Origin: an uncultured Lachnospiraceae bacterium
Lineage (GTDB): Bacteria > Bacillota > Clostridia > Lachnospirales > Lachnospiraceae
Length of the DNA stretch: 64,000 nt
NCBI GenBank assembly: GCA_947176505.1
Contig: CAMWQW010000010.1
Span: 62,001-126,000, forward strand
Reading direction: 5' to 3'
Both the position numbers and the translations under genes were made by a program. Under the pieces are notes generated by a model that ran no database searches, was not told the origin of the DNA, and was given only the letters and a program-made list of their open reading frames with translations. Below, piece by piece: positions 1 through 8,555 of the stretch (positions are counted from its first letter, which is position 1; each line of letters begins with the position of its first letter).

Positions 1-1
1 A

Positions 2-442
2 TTTGAAGAGGAAAAGGAAGAGGAGAAGGAAGAAGAACAGACACAGCTTGCAGGGAAACATGTGCTTCTTGTGGAAGACAATGAACTGAATCAGGAGATA
101 GCCCAGTATATGTTAGAGGAAATGGGAGTTGAAGTTACGCTGGCAACGAACGGCAAAGAGGCAGTCGATTTGTTTGAGGCGTCAACGCCGGGCGATTATC
201 AGATGATTCTTATGGATATCATGATGCCCGTCATGGATGGTCACGAGGCAACGAGAACCATACGGAGTCTTGACAGACCGGATGCTTCTACGATTCCCAT
301 TGCTGCCATGACTGCCAACGCTTTTGCAGAAGATGTACAGGCGGCGAAGGACGCGGGGATGAATGAACATATTGCAAAGCCTCTGGAGCCGGAAGTGATT
401 GAAGATGCGCTGAAGCGATGGATTGGGACAAATAAAGATTAA
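2..442 (+). CDS. Hybrid histidine kinase, C-terminal receiver domain (5' partial)
   Basis: The reading frame is open to the left edge, so only the C-terminus of a larger protein is visible. An acidic Glu/Lys linker is followed by a complete REC domain: the acidic pair in LLVEDN, the phospho-acceptor Asp in LMDIMMPVMDG, a Thr in MTANAF and the Lys in AKP. A REC domain after a charged linker at a protein end is typical of hybrid sensor kinases, which pass phosphate through REC to an HPt protein. A stand-alone HPt gene lies about 6.5 kb downstream and is a possible partner (inference). A GTG at 62 could be read as a start, but the homologous frame continues upstream with no ribosome binding site, so I treat it as internal. 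Calling the parent a hybrid kinase is inference; the REC domain is clear. Confidence 0.8.
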   Translation, partial: FEEEKEEEKEEEQTQLAGKHVLLVEDNELNQEIAQYMLEEMGVEVTLATNGKEAVDLFEASTPGDYQMILMDIMMPVMDGHEATRTIRSLDRPDASTIPIAAMTANAFAEDVQAAKDAGMNEHIAKPLEPEVIEDALKRWIGTNKD

Positions 443-444
443 GT

Positions 445-471
445 AAAAACGGCGGGATTTCCGCCGTTTTT
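445..471 (+). terminator. Rho-independent terminator
   Basis: Perfect 11-bp stem (445-455 with 461-471), 5-nt loop and a terminal T run, three bases after the stop codon of the receiver-domain gene. Confidence 0.9.
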
Positions 472-552
472 ATCATATAGGATTCGAGTGTCAAAAGGTG
501 ATGTTCATAAACTGAGATAGCAGATTGCGCAACATTCTATTTCTATGAATTG

Positions 553-572
553 TTGCCGGGTGGCAATTTTTT
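553..572 (+). terminator. Short hairpin plus T run in a leader region
   Basis: Stem TTGCC/GGCAA with loop GGGT, followed by six T, about 65 bp before the ABC permease gene. It could be a weak terminator or an attenuator of the downstream operon. The stem is only 5 bp. Confidence 0.4.
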
Positions 573-638
573 AAGGATTTTTTAATAATTTATGTTATAC
601 ACTGTCATCATACTCGAGTAAAATTTCTAGGAGGAGAG

Positions 639-3020
639 ATGCAGATGTTTTTACGGATATTAAGAAAGGATTTAAAAAGAAAGAGAACAACGAATCTCAT
701 TCTATTACTGTTCATTATATTGGCATCGATGTTTCTTGCAAGCAGCGTAGATAATCTGATTGCGGTGAACGGGGCTATCGACCATTTCATGGAGATATCC
801 AAAGTGCCGGATTATTTAGCGATCGCTTTGACGGACGGTAAGACGGATGAAATCGCCGATTTCCTTCATGAACAGCAGTGGATTTCCGAATATGAGGTGA
901 TTACCGGATTTAACTTGATCAATGAGGACGTTACGATTACAGAATGTCAGACTGATTCGGGAAAAAAGGCATATGAGAGGACCAATACGCTGTTTATTGA
1001 AACGATTCCGACTGATTTCATGAAGGTATATACGCAAGAAGGGGAAAGTTTGACGCTAAAGCCCGGTGAAATTGCGTTTCCGAAGGTGGAGGCGGACAAC
1101 AATAATTTGCAGGTAGGAGATAAAGTTTCTATACGGGTAGGAGAGGAGGAGAAGGAATTTCGGATTGCAGTCATCGTGAAAGACGCGGTGTTTGGCAGCT
1201 CCATGATGGGGTTTAAGCGTTTGTTTATCACTGAGGAGGATTTTGCCGAATATGAAGGACAGGAGGACGTTATACGCACCGGAATCTATAACGTCAATTA
1301 TATCGATAAAGAGAAATTCCAAAGCGAATGGAAAGAACAGGACTTCAAAGTGATCAGCGCGATTAACGGACCGGAAACAATCCGCATGTGCTATATCATG
1401 GATATGTTGATTGCAGCAATTTTGATTGTGGTGAGTGTATGCTTGATTCTGCTGGCTTTTCTGGTACTGCGTTTCACAATCGTATTTACTTTGCAGGAGG
1501 ACTACAAGGAAATCGGTATCATGAAAGCAATCGGGTTAAGAGACGCGGGAATCAAAGGACTGTACCTTGTGAAATATCTTGCGCTGTCCGTGGCGGGAGC
1601 GGCAATCGGATTAGTGTGCAGCGTGCCTTTTGGCAAAGCAATTTTGAATAAGGCAATCGTCAATATTGTGGTGGAACAGGCAGAGCAGAATTATGCCGTT
1701 AATATTGTGTGTGCGGCTGCGATAGTAGGTATTGTGCTGTTGTTCTGCTATGCAAGTGCCGATAAGTTGAAGAAAATATCCGCACTGGAAGCTGTCAGGA
1801 GTGGTTCTGACGGGGAGCGGTACAGAGCAAAGAGCCGATTGAAGCTCCGGAAGCGGGCACGGATGAGACCGTATTTCTATCTTGCACTGAATGACATCTT
1901 GAGCAGCATTAGACGTTTTGGCGTATTGCTTGTGACGTTTTGTCTCGGAATGATACTGATTCTGCTTCCGCTTAGTGCGGCGAACACTCTGAAAAGCGAT
2001 GGTATTATCAGTGAATTTTCAATCAGTCCGTCGGATGTCTATTTGGACACGGGCAGGGGAGAAACCTATACGGTGGATATGGACAGTTTATTCCGCGATA
2101 TGGAGGATATTGAGAGAACACTTAGCAAGCATGGAATGAAGGCGGTGACAGGAGCGGATATGGGTTATATGATTCCGTGCTATTCCGATGATCCCGATGA
2201 CAGTGTATCCTATTATATCTTGCAGGAGGTAGGAAACTGGGACCGACAATACAGTGTACTGGCGGGCAGAGAGCCGGAGCTTGCCAACGAAGTGATGATT
2301 ACGGAGCTTACGGCGGATGAGCTGGAAGTAGGCATAGGCGATACGGTTTATTTCAAGATGGCGGATCGGACGCAAGAGATGATTATCACGGGGACATATC
2401 AGTCTATGATTAATATGGGACAAGGGTACCGGGTGAGCAGAAGCGCGAAGATGGATCCGGATTATGCGGGAGGAATCATGTGTGTACAGGTAGAGATAGA
2501 AGGGATGGAGAGCGAGGAAGCGTGTGAGAGACTGAAGGAGATTTTCCCGAATTACAGAATTATGGACGCTAAAGGGGCTCTCGACAATATGATTGGCGGC
2601 ATTATTGAGCAGATTGATACATTGATGTACTTTATTGTAGCGATTGTATTGGTCATTAACAGTCTGATTACTGTTCTTCTGATGAAGACCATGATGACGA
2701 AAGAGCGCGGGGACATTGCACTGCTTAAGAGTATCGGTTTTGGTAACGGTCCGCTGAAAGGCTGGCAGACTTTCAGACTGCTGATGATTCTGGCTGCGTC
2801 CGTGGTGACGGGAACATTATTGTCGAATGTGCTTGCGCCGTATCTCATCGGTCCTATTTTTGCTATGATGGGCGCTACATCCATTCAGCTTGTCACGGGA
2901 ACTGCCGAGGCGTATGTATTTTATCCGCTGCTGCTTTTTGTGGTGACAGGGTTTACGGCGATGCTGTGTGCGGGCGGAGTGAAAAATGTGGATTTGAAGG
3001 AAGTAAATGATATCGAGTAA
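639..3020 (+). CDS. ABC transporter permease with two FtsX/MacB-type domains
   Basis: 793-aa membrane protein. Segment about 20-37 is the first transmembrane helix, followed by a large extracytoplasmic domain. Helices near 253-283, 308-330 and 355-373 form one FtsX unit. Helix 428-450, a second extracytoplasmic domain and helices near 660-688, 712-745 and 762-783 form the other. This duplicated FtsX layout is known from permeases that act mechanically on peptides, antibiotics or lipoproteins at the membrane surface. The ATPase follows after 26 bp, then a response regulator and kinase, so the system is probably induced by what it handles. AGGAGG at 629-634 lies 4 nt before ATG 639 and 10 nt before an in-frame ATG at 645, so either may be used. 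The substrate is unknown. Confidence 0.88.
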   Translation: MQMFLRILRKDLKRKRTTNLILLLFIILASMFLASSVDNLIAVNGAIDHFMEISKVPDYLAIALTDGKTDEIADFLHEQQWISEYEVITGFNLINEDVTITECQTDSGKKAYERTNTLFIETIPTDFMKVYTQEGESLTLKPGEIAFPKVEADNNNLQVGDKVSIRVGEEEKEFRIAVIVKDAVFGSSMMGFKRLFITEEDFAEYEGQEDVIRTGIYNVNYIDKEKFQSEWKEQDFKVISAINGPETIRMCYIMDMLIAAILIVVSVCLILLAFLVLRFTIVFTLQEDYKEIGIMKAIGLRDAGIKGLYLVKYLALSVAGAAIGLVCSVPFGKAILNKAIVNIVVEQAEQNYAVNIVCAAAIVGIVLLFCYASADKLKKISALEAVRSGSDGERYRAKSRLKLRKRARMRPYFYLALNDILSSIRRFGVLLVTFCLGMILILLPLSAANTLKSDGIISEFSISPSDVYLDTGRGETYTVDMDSLFRDMEDIERTLSKHGMKAVTGADMGYMIPCYSDDPDDSVSYYILQEVGNWDRQYSVLAGREPELANEVMITELTADELEVGIGDTVYFKMADRTQEMIITGTYQSMINMGQGYRVSRSAKMDPDYAGGIMCVQVEIEGMESEEACERLKEIFPNYRIMDAKGALDNMIGGIIEQIDTLMYFIVAIVLVINSLITVLLMKTMMTKERGDIALLKSIGFGNGPLKGWQTFRLLMILAASVVTGTLLSNVLAPYLIGPIFAMMGATSIQLVTGTAEAYVFYPLLLFVVTGFTAMLCAGGVKNVDLKEVNDIE

Positions 3021-3046
3021 AGCAACGCAGAAATGAGGGAAAAAAT

Positions 3047-3817
3047 ATGAATACATTGACAGTAAAAGATTTGTGCAAGACATATATCATAAATAAGAGA
3101 CAAAACAACGTTTTAAAGAATATCAATATTGTGATTGAGCAGGGTGAGATGGTGGCAGTCATGGGACCGAGCGGTTCGGGTAAATCTACGCTTTTGTATA
3201 CGGTCAGCGGAATGGATCATCTGACGGCAGGCAGAGTTGATTTTTTCGGCAAGGATATTAATGCCCTGAATCCGTCCCAGATGAGCAGTCTGCGTCTTAA
3301 TGAGATGGGATTTATTTTTCAGCAAATGTATATGTTAAAAAACTTAAGTATTTATGATAATATAATTTTGCCGGCATATCAGTCTAAAAACGGCAAAGGG
3401 AAAGAAAAAAGAAAACAGATTAATGACAGGGCAAAGGAGCTGATGCATAAGCTGGGCATCAGTGAAATCGCAGAACATGATATCAATGAGGTGTCCGGAG
3501 GTCAGCTGCAGCGGGCATGCATCTGCCGCAGTCTCATCAATCATCCGAAGATGATCTTTGCAGATGAGCCCACCGGCGCATTAAACCAGCAAAATTCCAA
3601 GGAAGTCATGAAGGAGCTTAACCGGATTAATGCGGAGGGAACAACGATTATGCTGGTTACCCACGATATGAAAGTGGCGGCAAAGAGCGATAGAGTGCTC
3701 TATATCGAGGATGGAAGTATTAAGGGCGAATACGTTTTCGGTAAATATAAGGGGCAGGAAGAGAACAGGGAGCGGGAAAAGAAGCTGTCGGCATGGTTGA
3801 TGGAGATGGGGTTCTGA
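3047..3817 (+). CDS. ABC transporter ATP-binding protein (MacB/LolD type)
   Basis: 256-aa nucleotide-binding subunit, the partner of the permease just upstream. It has Walker A GPSGSGKST near residue 40, a Q-loop in FIFQQMYML, signature VSGGQLQRA, Walker B MIFADEPTGAL and H-loop VTHD. The order and the ADEPTGAL Walker B are typical of the family that energises FtsX-type permeases. A charged C-terminal tail of about 35 residues, rich in Glu and Lys, follows the core. GAGGGA lies 6 nt before ATG 3047. The response regulator gene follows after 18 bp, so all four genes probably form one transcript. Confidence 0.93.
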   Translation: MNTLTVKDLCKTYIINKRQNNVLKNINIVIEQGEMVAVMGPSGSGKSTLLYTVSGMDHLTAGRVDFFGKDINALNPSQMSSLRLNEMGFIFQQMYMLKNLSIYDNIILPAYQSKNGKGKEKRKQINDRAKELMHKLGISEIAEHDINEVSGGQLQRACICRSLINHPKMIFADEPTGALNQQNSKEVMKELNRINAEGTTIMLVTHDMKVAAKSDRVLYIEDGSIKGEYVFGKYKGQEENREREKKLSAWLMEMGF

Positions 3818-3835
3818 CGAATAAAAGGAGTAATG

Positions 3836-4516
3836 ATGATAGACGTTCTGCTGGTGGAAGACCACCAAGAGTTAAATGAATTGATACGAATTTTTCTGGA
3901 ACGGGAAGGCTACCTTGTACATAGCGTTTTTACCGGGGAGGAAGCGCTCGCTTATCTGACGGAAAATAAGGTGAAGCTGATGATTCTGGACGTATCTTTG
4001 CCGGGGACGGACGGATTCGCAGTATGTGCAGCAGTCAGGGAGCACAGCAATACGCCGATTTTATTCTTGAGCGCAAGAGTGAACAAAGAAGATAAGATGA
4101 ACGGCTTCATACAGGGGGCGGATGATTATGTGGAGAAGCCGGTGGATATGGAGCTTTTATGCGCTAAGATAAAGGCGCTTATGAGGCGTGAGTATAGTAT
4201 GAAGCAGGAGAATGCGGTAATCAGTTCGGGAGGTATATCCATCGATACGGACGCGAAGCAGGTTTTTGTGAATCATAGAAAGCTTGCATTGCCCGTAAAA
4301 GAATATGAGCTTTTGCTTCTGCTTGTGCAGAATCCGGGTAAGACGCTGCGCAAGGAATATCTGTTTGACCAGATATGGGGAGCGGACAGCTTCAGTGAGA
4401 ACCAGACATTGACGGTGCATATCAAGATGCTCAGGGATAAAATCGAAGATGACCCGAGGAATCCGAAGCGAATACAGACCGTGTGGGGCGTGGGATATAA
4501 ATATGAGGAAATATAA
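3836..4516 (+). CDS. OmpR/PhoB-family response regulator
   Basis: About 226 aa. N-terminal receiver domain with acidic pair ED at residues 8-9, phospho-acceptor Asp52 in MILDVSLPG and Lys in EKPVD. The C-terminal winged helix carries the family motif around LRKEYLFDQIWG and VWGVGYKYE. It would be phosphorylated by the kinase whose gene overlaps its 3' end, and most likely controls the upstream transporter operon. AAGGAG ends at 3830. ATG 3836 (5-nt spacing) is a better start than ATG 3833 (2-nt), giving MIDVLLVED at the N-terminus. Confidence 0.92.
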   Translation: MIDVLLVEDHQELNELIRIFLEREGYLVHSVFTGEEALAYLTENKVKLMILDVSLPGTDGFAVCAAVREHSNTPILFLSARVNKEDKMNGFIQGADDYVEKPVDMELLCAKIKALMRREYSMKQENAVISSGGISIDTDAKQVFVNHRKLALPVKEYELLLLLVQNPGKTLRKEYLFDQIWGADSFSENQTLTVHIKMLRDKIEDDPRNPKRIQTVWGVGYKYEEI

Positions 4517-5783
4517 CCGGATGATAGCCGTTTTCATATTGACTTATTTGGTCATGGCAGTGTTGATGTATGTTATCTGCAGGGCTGGGGATGTAAATGA
4601 AGATATGGGCTACAAAGTGGAAATCAACTGGATTATGCAGGGCTTGGAAGATGCGGGTACATTTTCTGAGCCGGATCTGCATGATATGCAGTATATAAGG
4701 AAAGTAAGCTTTCTGCCCGTAACAGAGAGGAGCGAAGAAGATACGGAAGGACTTCTTGATTTCTATAAGAATCATAACGGAGTAAGCAGCGCTGCATATC
4801 CGCTTGTGCTGAATGGGAAGCAGACGGGTTTCGTAAGATTTGATTATATCGCCAGCACAGGGAACCGACGTATTCTGTGGATTGCGGAAGGGGTGCTGCT
4901 TGTCTCATGGATGATGATATTGGCAGTGCTCTGGTATGTCAGGATGCGGATTATCAAACCCTTTCATGTAATTAGTAAGATGCCCTATGAGCTGGCAAAA
5001 GGACATTTGCAGGTGGATGTGGAGGAGAACAGAGGAAGATTCTTCGGTAAATTTGTGTGGGGGATTTCCATGCTCAAAGATACGTTAAATGATTCTAAGG
5101 CAAAAGCTCTGAATTTGGAAAAAGAAAAGAAACTTCTGCTTCTGTCGATTTCTCACGATATTAAGATACCCCTAAGCACGATCAAGCTGTATGCCAAGGC
5201 GCTGCGGGAAGAAATCTATGAGTCAAAGGAACAGAGGAACCATGCGATGTCACAGATAGAAAGACATGCAGCGGAAATAGAAGAATTTGTCAACAAGATT
5301 GTCAGTACGGCGAGTGAGGAGATTTTCGATATTGAAGTGATAAATTCGGAATTTTATCTGGATGAATATATCGGTAAGATCAGAGAAATCTATGAACCGA
5401 AATGCAGATTGATGATGACGGAATTTACAATCGGCACATATAGTAACAAGCTGTTAAAAGGAGATATCGACTGTGCCGTTGAGGTGATGGAAAATCTGAT
5501 GGAAAATGCGGTGAAGTATGGTGACGGTCAAAAAATCCGTATAGATTTCTATGAGGAGGATTATTGTCAGGTTATAGAGGTGTTCAATACAGGCATACCG
5601 GTGGAACAAAATCAGATGTCTCATCTGTTTGACAGCTTCTATCGGGGGAGTAATGCGCATGATAAGAGCGGAAACGGGTTAGGGTTATATATAGCCAGAC
5701 AGATTATGCATAAGATGGAAGGCGATATCTTTGCGAGGAGAGATGAAGGCGGCATGTTTTTCGGACTCGTGTTCCGTATGTAG
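4503..5783 (+). CDS. Two-component sensor histidine kinase
   Basis: 426 aa from ATG 4503, which overlaps the regulator gene by 14 bp and suggests translational coupling. Helix 1 is near residues 7-27, followed by an extracytoplasmic sensor of about 80 residues, helix 2 near 125-148 and a HAMP-like linker. His218 lies in the H-box SISHDIKIPLS. The N-box is ENLMENAVKYGDG and the G-box GNGLGLYIA. The longer frame starting at 4449 would add 18 residues from within the regulator gene and lacks membrane-insertion logic, so I chose 4503. The external sensor domain distinguishes it from BceS-type kinases, which lack one. The signal is unknown. Confidence 0.9.
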   Translation: MRKYNRMIAVFILTYLVMAVLMYVICRAGDVNEDMGYKVEINWIMQGLEDAGTFSEPDLHDMQYIRKVSFLPVTERSEEDTEGLLDFYKNHNGVSSAAYPLVLNGKQTGFVRFDYIASTGNRRILWIAEGVLLVSWMMILAVLWYVRMRIIKPFHVISKMPYELAKGHLQVDVEENRGRFFGKFVWGISMLKDTLNDSKAKALNLEKEKKLLLLSISHDIKIPLSTIKLYAKALREEIYESKEQRNHAMSQIERHAAEIEEFVNKIVSTASEEIFDIEVINSEFYLDEYIGKIREIYEPKCRLMMTEFTIGTYSNKLLKGDIDCAVEVMENLMENAVKYGDGQKIRIDFYEEDYCQVIEVFNTGIPVEQNQMSHLFDSFYRGSNAHDKSGNGLGLYIARQIMHKMEGDIFARRDEGGMFFGLVFRM

Positions 5784-5796
5784 GAAAGCCGCAGAA

Positions 5797-5828
5797 AAGG
5801 AGCCGGGGTGATATACAGCCGGCTCCTT
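5797..5828. terminator. Hairpin between convergent genes
   Basis: 10-bp stem (5797-5806 with 5819-5828) between the kinase gene and the convergent hemerythrin gene. The T run is only evident on the minus strand (TTTT), so it probably ends mainly the minus-strand transcript. Confidence 0.65.
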
Positions 5829-5844
5829 AGTTATGTAGGAATAC

Positions 5845-6738
5845 TTATAAAACCGCACAAAATGCAAAATATCCTTTGCCTTCCGTATTGAACAAAAGGC
5901 TGTATGGCGGACAGCGTTTGTCAAATATGCGCACAAACTGGTCAAAAGTCATCATATCATTCTTTTCAAGTCGGTAACTGTTGTCAAACGTAAAGTGCGA
6001 TTTGATATAATCGACAAACTGCTCAGACAGAATTTTCATGGCGTAGATAGAAGTCTTGTCAATTCGTCTGATGTCTTCGCCCAGAATCTCTGTGAGAGTC
6101 CGGAGGACAAGAGATTCTTCAAACACGAGATAGAGCTGGATTTTCCCCTTTTCCTTATGTTTGGATACATAAGTCAGGCGGTAACAGAGCGTATTGTTTG
6201 AGGAAAATTTCTCGCCTCCGTAATGCAGGCTGATCACCTGCGATTTGGATTGACACAGCACCTGCAGTCCCTGCAGGATTGCCTTTGAGAGGGAATTGAT
6301 TTCGTCTTCGGAAGTCTGATGTACCCATTTGTTAGCGTTTTTGCCGGTAATGGCGCGGTCTTCGACCATAATATGACCGTTTAACCAGCCGATACAGATG
6401 CCGAGAAAATGCTGAACCGATTCGACAGAATATTCCTGCTCTTCCAGTTCTTCCTCGAGAGCGGGAATTGTTTTGTCACGAAGATTGTCATGGAGACTTT
6501 TATGCATAGCGTATCCGGCATAGTTGATTGACTGCATATAAGCTTCTTCATCTGCAAAATGCTTTATTGTATAACTCTTGAAATATTTAATGCCTTCCCT
6601 GCATGCGTGCTGCTGCTTTGCTGTATCTTCGTTGAGGGCGATCAGTTTACCGACGATTGAAAAAAGTCTTTGGTGCGCTTTATCGACGCTTTCCACACCG
6701 ATGTTAAAACGATTGTTCCATTTTATTTCCGCTGGCAT
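5845..6738 (-). CDS. Bacteriohemerythrin with C-terminal CheX-like region
   Basis: 297 aa from the ATG at 6738, preceded by AAAGGAG; a frame open 63 bp further upstream has no such site. Residues 1-135 form a hemerythrin domain. The di-iron ligands are seen as His in DKAHQRLF, HxxxE in KHFADEE, HxxxH in MHKSLHD and HxxxxD in NGHIMVED. Such domains bind O2 or sense oxygen/redox state. The C-terminal about 140 residues resemble CheX/CheC-like phosphatase folds (for example LVLRTLTEILGED), but this assignment is weak. The gene is convergent with the kinase and divergent from the HPt gene, a plausible signalling setting. There is no signal peptide or membrane segment, so it should be cytoplasmic. 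Confidence 0.85.
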   Translation of the reverse strand: MPAEIKWNNRFNIGVESVDKAHQRLFSIVGKLIALNEDTAKQQHACREGIKYFKSYTIKHFADEEAYMQSINYAGYAMHKSLHDNLRDKTIPALEEELEEQEYSVESVQHFLGICIGWLNGHIMVEDRAITGKNANKWVHQTSEDEINSLSKAILQGLQVLCQSKSQVISLHYGGEKFSSNNTLCYRLTYVSKHKEKGKIQLYLVFEESLVLRTLTEILGEDIRRIDKTSIYAMKILSEQFVDYIKSHFTFDNSYRLEKNDMMTFDQFVRIFDKRCPPYSLLFNTEGKGYFAFCAVL

Positions 6739-6839
6739 AATGGCTCCTTTCGCATTTTTTTTCAATAGTTTACCATATATTTTGTCGTATCTCAATAACA
6801 AAAGAGAGTGATAATTTGTGCATGTTTTAAAGAAAAGAC

Positions 6840-6868
6840 TTGATATTTATGTGAAAACAACGTAATCT
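6840..6868 (+). promoter_or_regulatory. Sigma-A-type promoter for the HPt gene
   Basis: TTGATA at 6840-6845 and TAATCT at 6863-6868, separated by 17 nt, about 80 bp before the HPt start. Confidence 0.6.
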
Positions 6869-6950
6869 ATTAGTAGGGTTAGGATGTTTATATTAATAGT
6901 TGCGATATCACCGATATCACAAGAATAAGCTTGAAGCGGGGGATAAGAAG

Positions 6951-7298
6951 ATGAAAGAGAAATTAGTTACGGTTGGAGTCGAGTATGATGAGGTACTCAA
7001 GCGCTTCATGGGCAAGGAAGACTTTTATCTGAGAATGTTGAAAAAGTTTCTGGACGATAAAAACTACGGGGGGTTGAAGCAGGCTGTAGATGACAGAAAC
7101 TGGAAAGATGCATTCACATATGCCCATACCGTGAAAGGTTTGTGTGGTAATCTGGGGCTTGGCAGTATCATGGAGTATGCAGCGCCGTTGACGGAGGAAC
7201 TGCGCTCGGAGCCTTATGACGAGGAGAGCATTCTGAATTATATGCAACATGTGACGAAGGCATATAATAAGACAGTGGAAGTGATTCAATCATTATAG
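6951..7298 (+). CDS. Histidine phosphotransfer (HPt) domain protein
   Basis: 115 aa, a single HPt domain. His59 in AHTVKGLCGNLGL matches the HxxKG phospho-acceptor motif on the helical bundle. Such proteins shuttle phosphate between a hybrid kinase receiver and a terminal response regulator. The hybrid kinase at the left edge is a candidate donor (inference). The start at 6951 follows a G-rich site (GCGGGGGA) at normal spacing; an ATG-less extension from 6900 is less likely. The gene is monocistronic, with a promoter at 6840 and a strong terminator at 7332. Confidence 0.87.
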   Translation: MKEKLVTVGVEYDEVLKRFMGKEDFYLRMLKKFLDDKNYGGLKQAVDDRNWKDAFTYAHTVKGLCGNLGLGSIMEYAAPLTEELRSEPYDEESILNYMQHVTKAYNKTVEVIQSL

Positions 7299-7331
7299 GA
7301 ATCATATATAATATGCATGACAGACTATGAA

Positions 7332-7374
7332 GAGACTGCCAAAGAGATGTTTTGCATCTTGGCAGTCTCCTTTT
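7332..7374 (+). terminator. Rho-independent terminator after HPt gene
   Basis: 11-bp stem (7332-7342 with 7359-7369), extended inward by a second short helix, followed by CCTTTT. Confidence 0.9.
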
Positions 7375-7393
7375 GTGCATAGGTTTTCCCGAT

Positions 7394-7456
7394 ACTTCTC
7401 GAGTTCGCGAAGCGAATCTCGTAAACGAGTATGCTCGTTTTTGTAAAATCTTAAGA
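7394..7456. repeat. Composite of two intergenic hairpins
   Basis: The first hairpin is GAGTTCGC-GAA-GCGAATCTC, with one unpaired base. GTA follows, then AAACGAG-TATG-CTCGTTT with a T run. The first hairpin shares a C-NNN-G loop design with hairpins at 45968 and 53625. Confidence 0.5.
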
Positions 7457-7472
7457 AATAGGCACGATGGAT

Positions 7473-7501
7473 TTAAGAATTATCCGTTATAGTAGTATAA
7501 A
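7473..7501 (+). promoter_or_regulatory. Candidate promoter for the YdcF-like gene
   Basis: TTAAGA (7473-7478), 17-nt spacer, TATAAA (7496-7501). It would give a leader of about 100 nt. Confidence 0.5.
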
Positions 7502-7610
7502 ATAATTTTTTACACGCGGGATTTGTGTCTGCGCACATTTGACACAAACTCGTTTATTGCATTGTTTTAACAACGTTGAGACAAAAGCGTGCGCAGAAAT
7601 GAGGATTAGG

Positions 7611-8366
7611 ATGGGAAAGAAGATTATGAGTATCGTATGTGCTTTGGCGGCGCTGTTTTGCCTTGCGTACTGTGCGGTTGTGTTTATGATTAAGTCCGGC
7701 AGTAAATTTTATCTTGTGTGGGCAGTTGGTGGAGTGTGCTTTTTGATACTTGCTTGGATGCTGCACTTTGGCATATGGGACAAGATACCGCTTGTTTTGC
7801 GAAGAGGCTTTATGGTTATTGTGGTTGCGGGAGCCGTACTGTTCGTGGTTGTGGAAGGGTGCATTATCAGCAGATTTCACGACTGTGGCAAAGAGAATCT
7901 GGACTACATTATTGTGCTGGGGGCACAGATGAAAACGGGAGGACCGAGTGCGGTGCTCAAGTTCCGCTTGGATGCGGCATATGATTATCTGACAGTCAAT
8001 GAGGACACAATCTGTATCGTGTCGGGCGGGCAGGGCAGTAATGAGCCGTGTACCGAGGCGGAAGGAATGTACCGGTATCTTACGGATAAGGGAATCGCAC
8101 CGGAACGTATTATAATGGAAGATAAGTCTACGGATACGTCGGAGAATATTGCATACAGCATGGCTTTGATTGGACGTAAAGATGTGAGCGTGGGGATTGT
8201 CACGAACAATTTCCATGTTTTTAGGGGCGTGCATCTGGCAAAAGCAGCTGGATTTCAAGATGTCAGTGGTATTTCAGCCCGCTCTAACGTATATTTTCAG
8301 TTGAACAATATGGTGCGGGAGTTTTTCGGAATCATGAAAGATTTCGTGTGCGGGAACTTATTTTAA
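7611..8366 (+). CDS. YdcF-like (DUF218) membrane protein
   Basis: About 251 aa from ATG 7611; an ATG at 7599 and a TTG at 7539 are in frame, but the latter lies in promoter-like sequence. Three hydrophobic segments (about 5-25, 33-50, 62-82) are followed by a DUF218 domain. Its hallmarks are DYIIVLGAQ, VSGGQGSNEPCTEAEGM, ERIIMEDKSTDTSENI and VGIVTNNFHVFR. The family (YdcF, SanA, ElyC) is linked to envelope functions and binds nucleotide-type ligands in some members; the reaction is not settled. The gene stands alone, between the HPt gene and a TPR lipoprotein. GAGG at 7602 is a poorly spaced binding site, so the exact start is uncertain. Confidence 0.85.
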   Translation: MGKKIMSIVCALAALFCLAYCAVVFMIKSGSKFYLVWAVGGVCFLILAWMLHFGIWDKIPLVLRRGFMVIVVAGAVLFVVVEGCIISRFHDCGKENLDYIIVLGAQMKTGGPSAVLKFRLDAAYDYLTVNEDTICIVSGGQGSNEPCTEAEGMYRYLTDKGIAPERIIMEDKSTDTSENIAYSMALIGRKDVSVGIVTNNFHVFRGVHLAKAAGFQDVSGISARSNVYFQLNNMVREFFGIMKDFVCGNLF

Positions 8367-8391
8367 CGGCGGAAAACAGTTGAAAATAAAA

Positions 8392-8415
8392 TCCGCTACT
8401 TGGATTTGAGCGGCT
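8392..8415 (+). terminator. Possible short terminator hairpin
   Basis: CCGCT at 8392-8396 pairs with AGCGG about 15 nt downstream, shortly after the YdcF-like stop. There is no clear T run. Confidence 0.35.
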
Positions 8416-8555
8416 TGTATGGTATCATAATAACGACATATCATCGTGTGTCACATGGCGTCCTCCGGCATCAGGTAATATGAACAGACAGCAGCATGGA
8501 GGTGTGCCGGATAAGAACGAAAATACGGCAGTACAGGTCAAGAATACGATAAAAC

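Noticed and set aside
639..5783. Calling the operon a BceAB-BceRS bacitracin module
   Set aside because: The permease has two FtsX units and two large external domains, and the kinase has a real external sensor domain. BceB and BceS differ in both respects.
7554..8258. 234-aa minus-strand frame opposite the YdcF-like gene
   Set aside because: No domain, His/Arg-rich shadow composition, and the plus strand encodes a clear family member.
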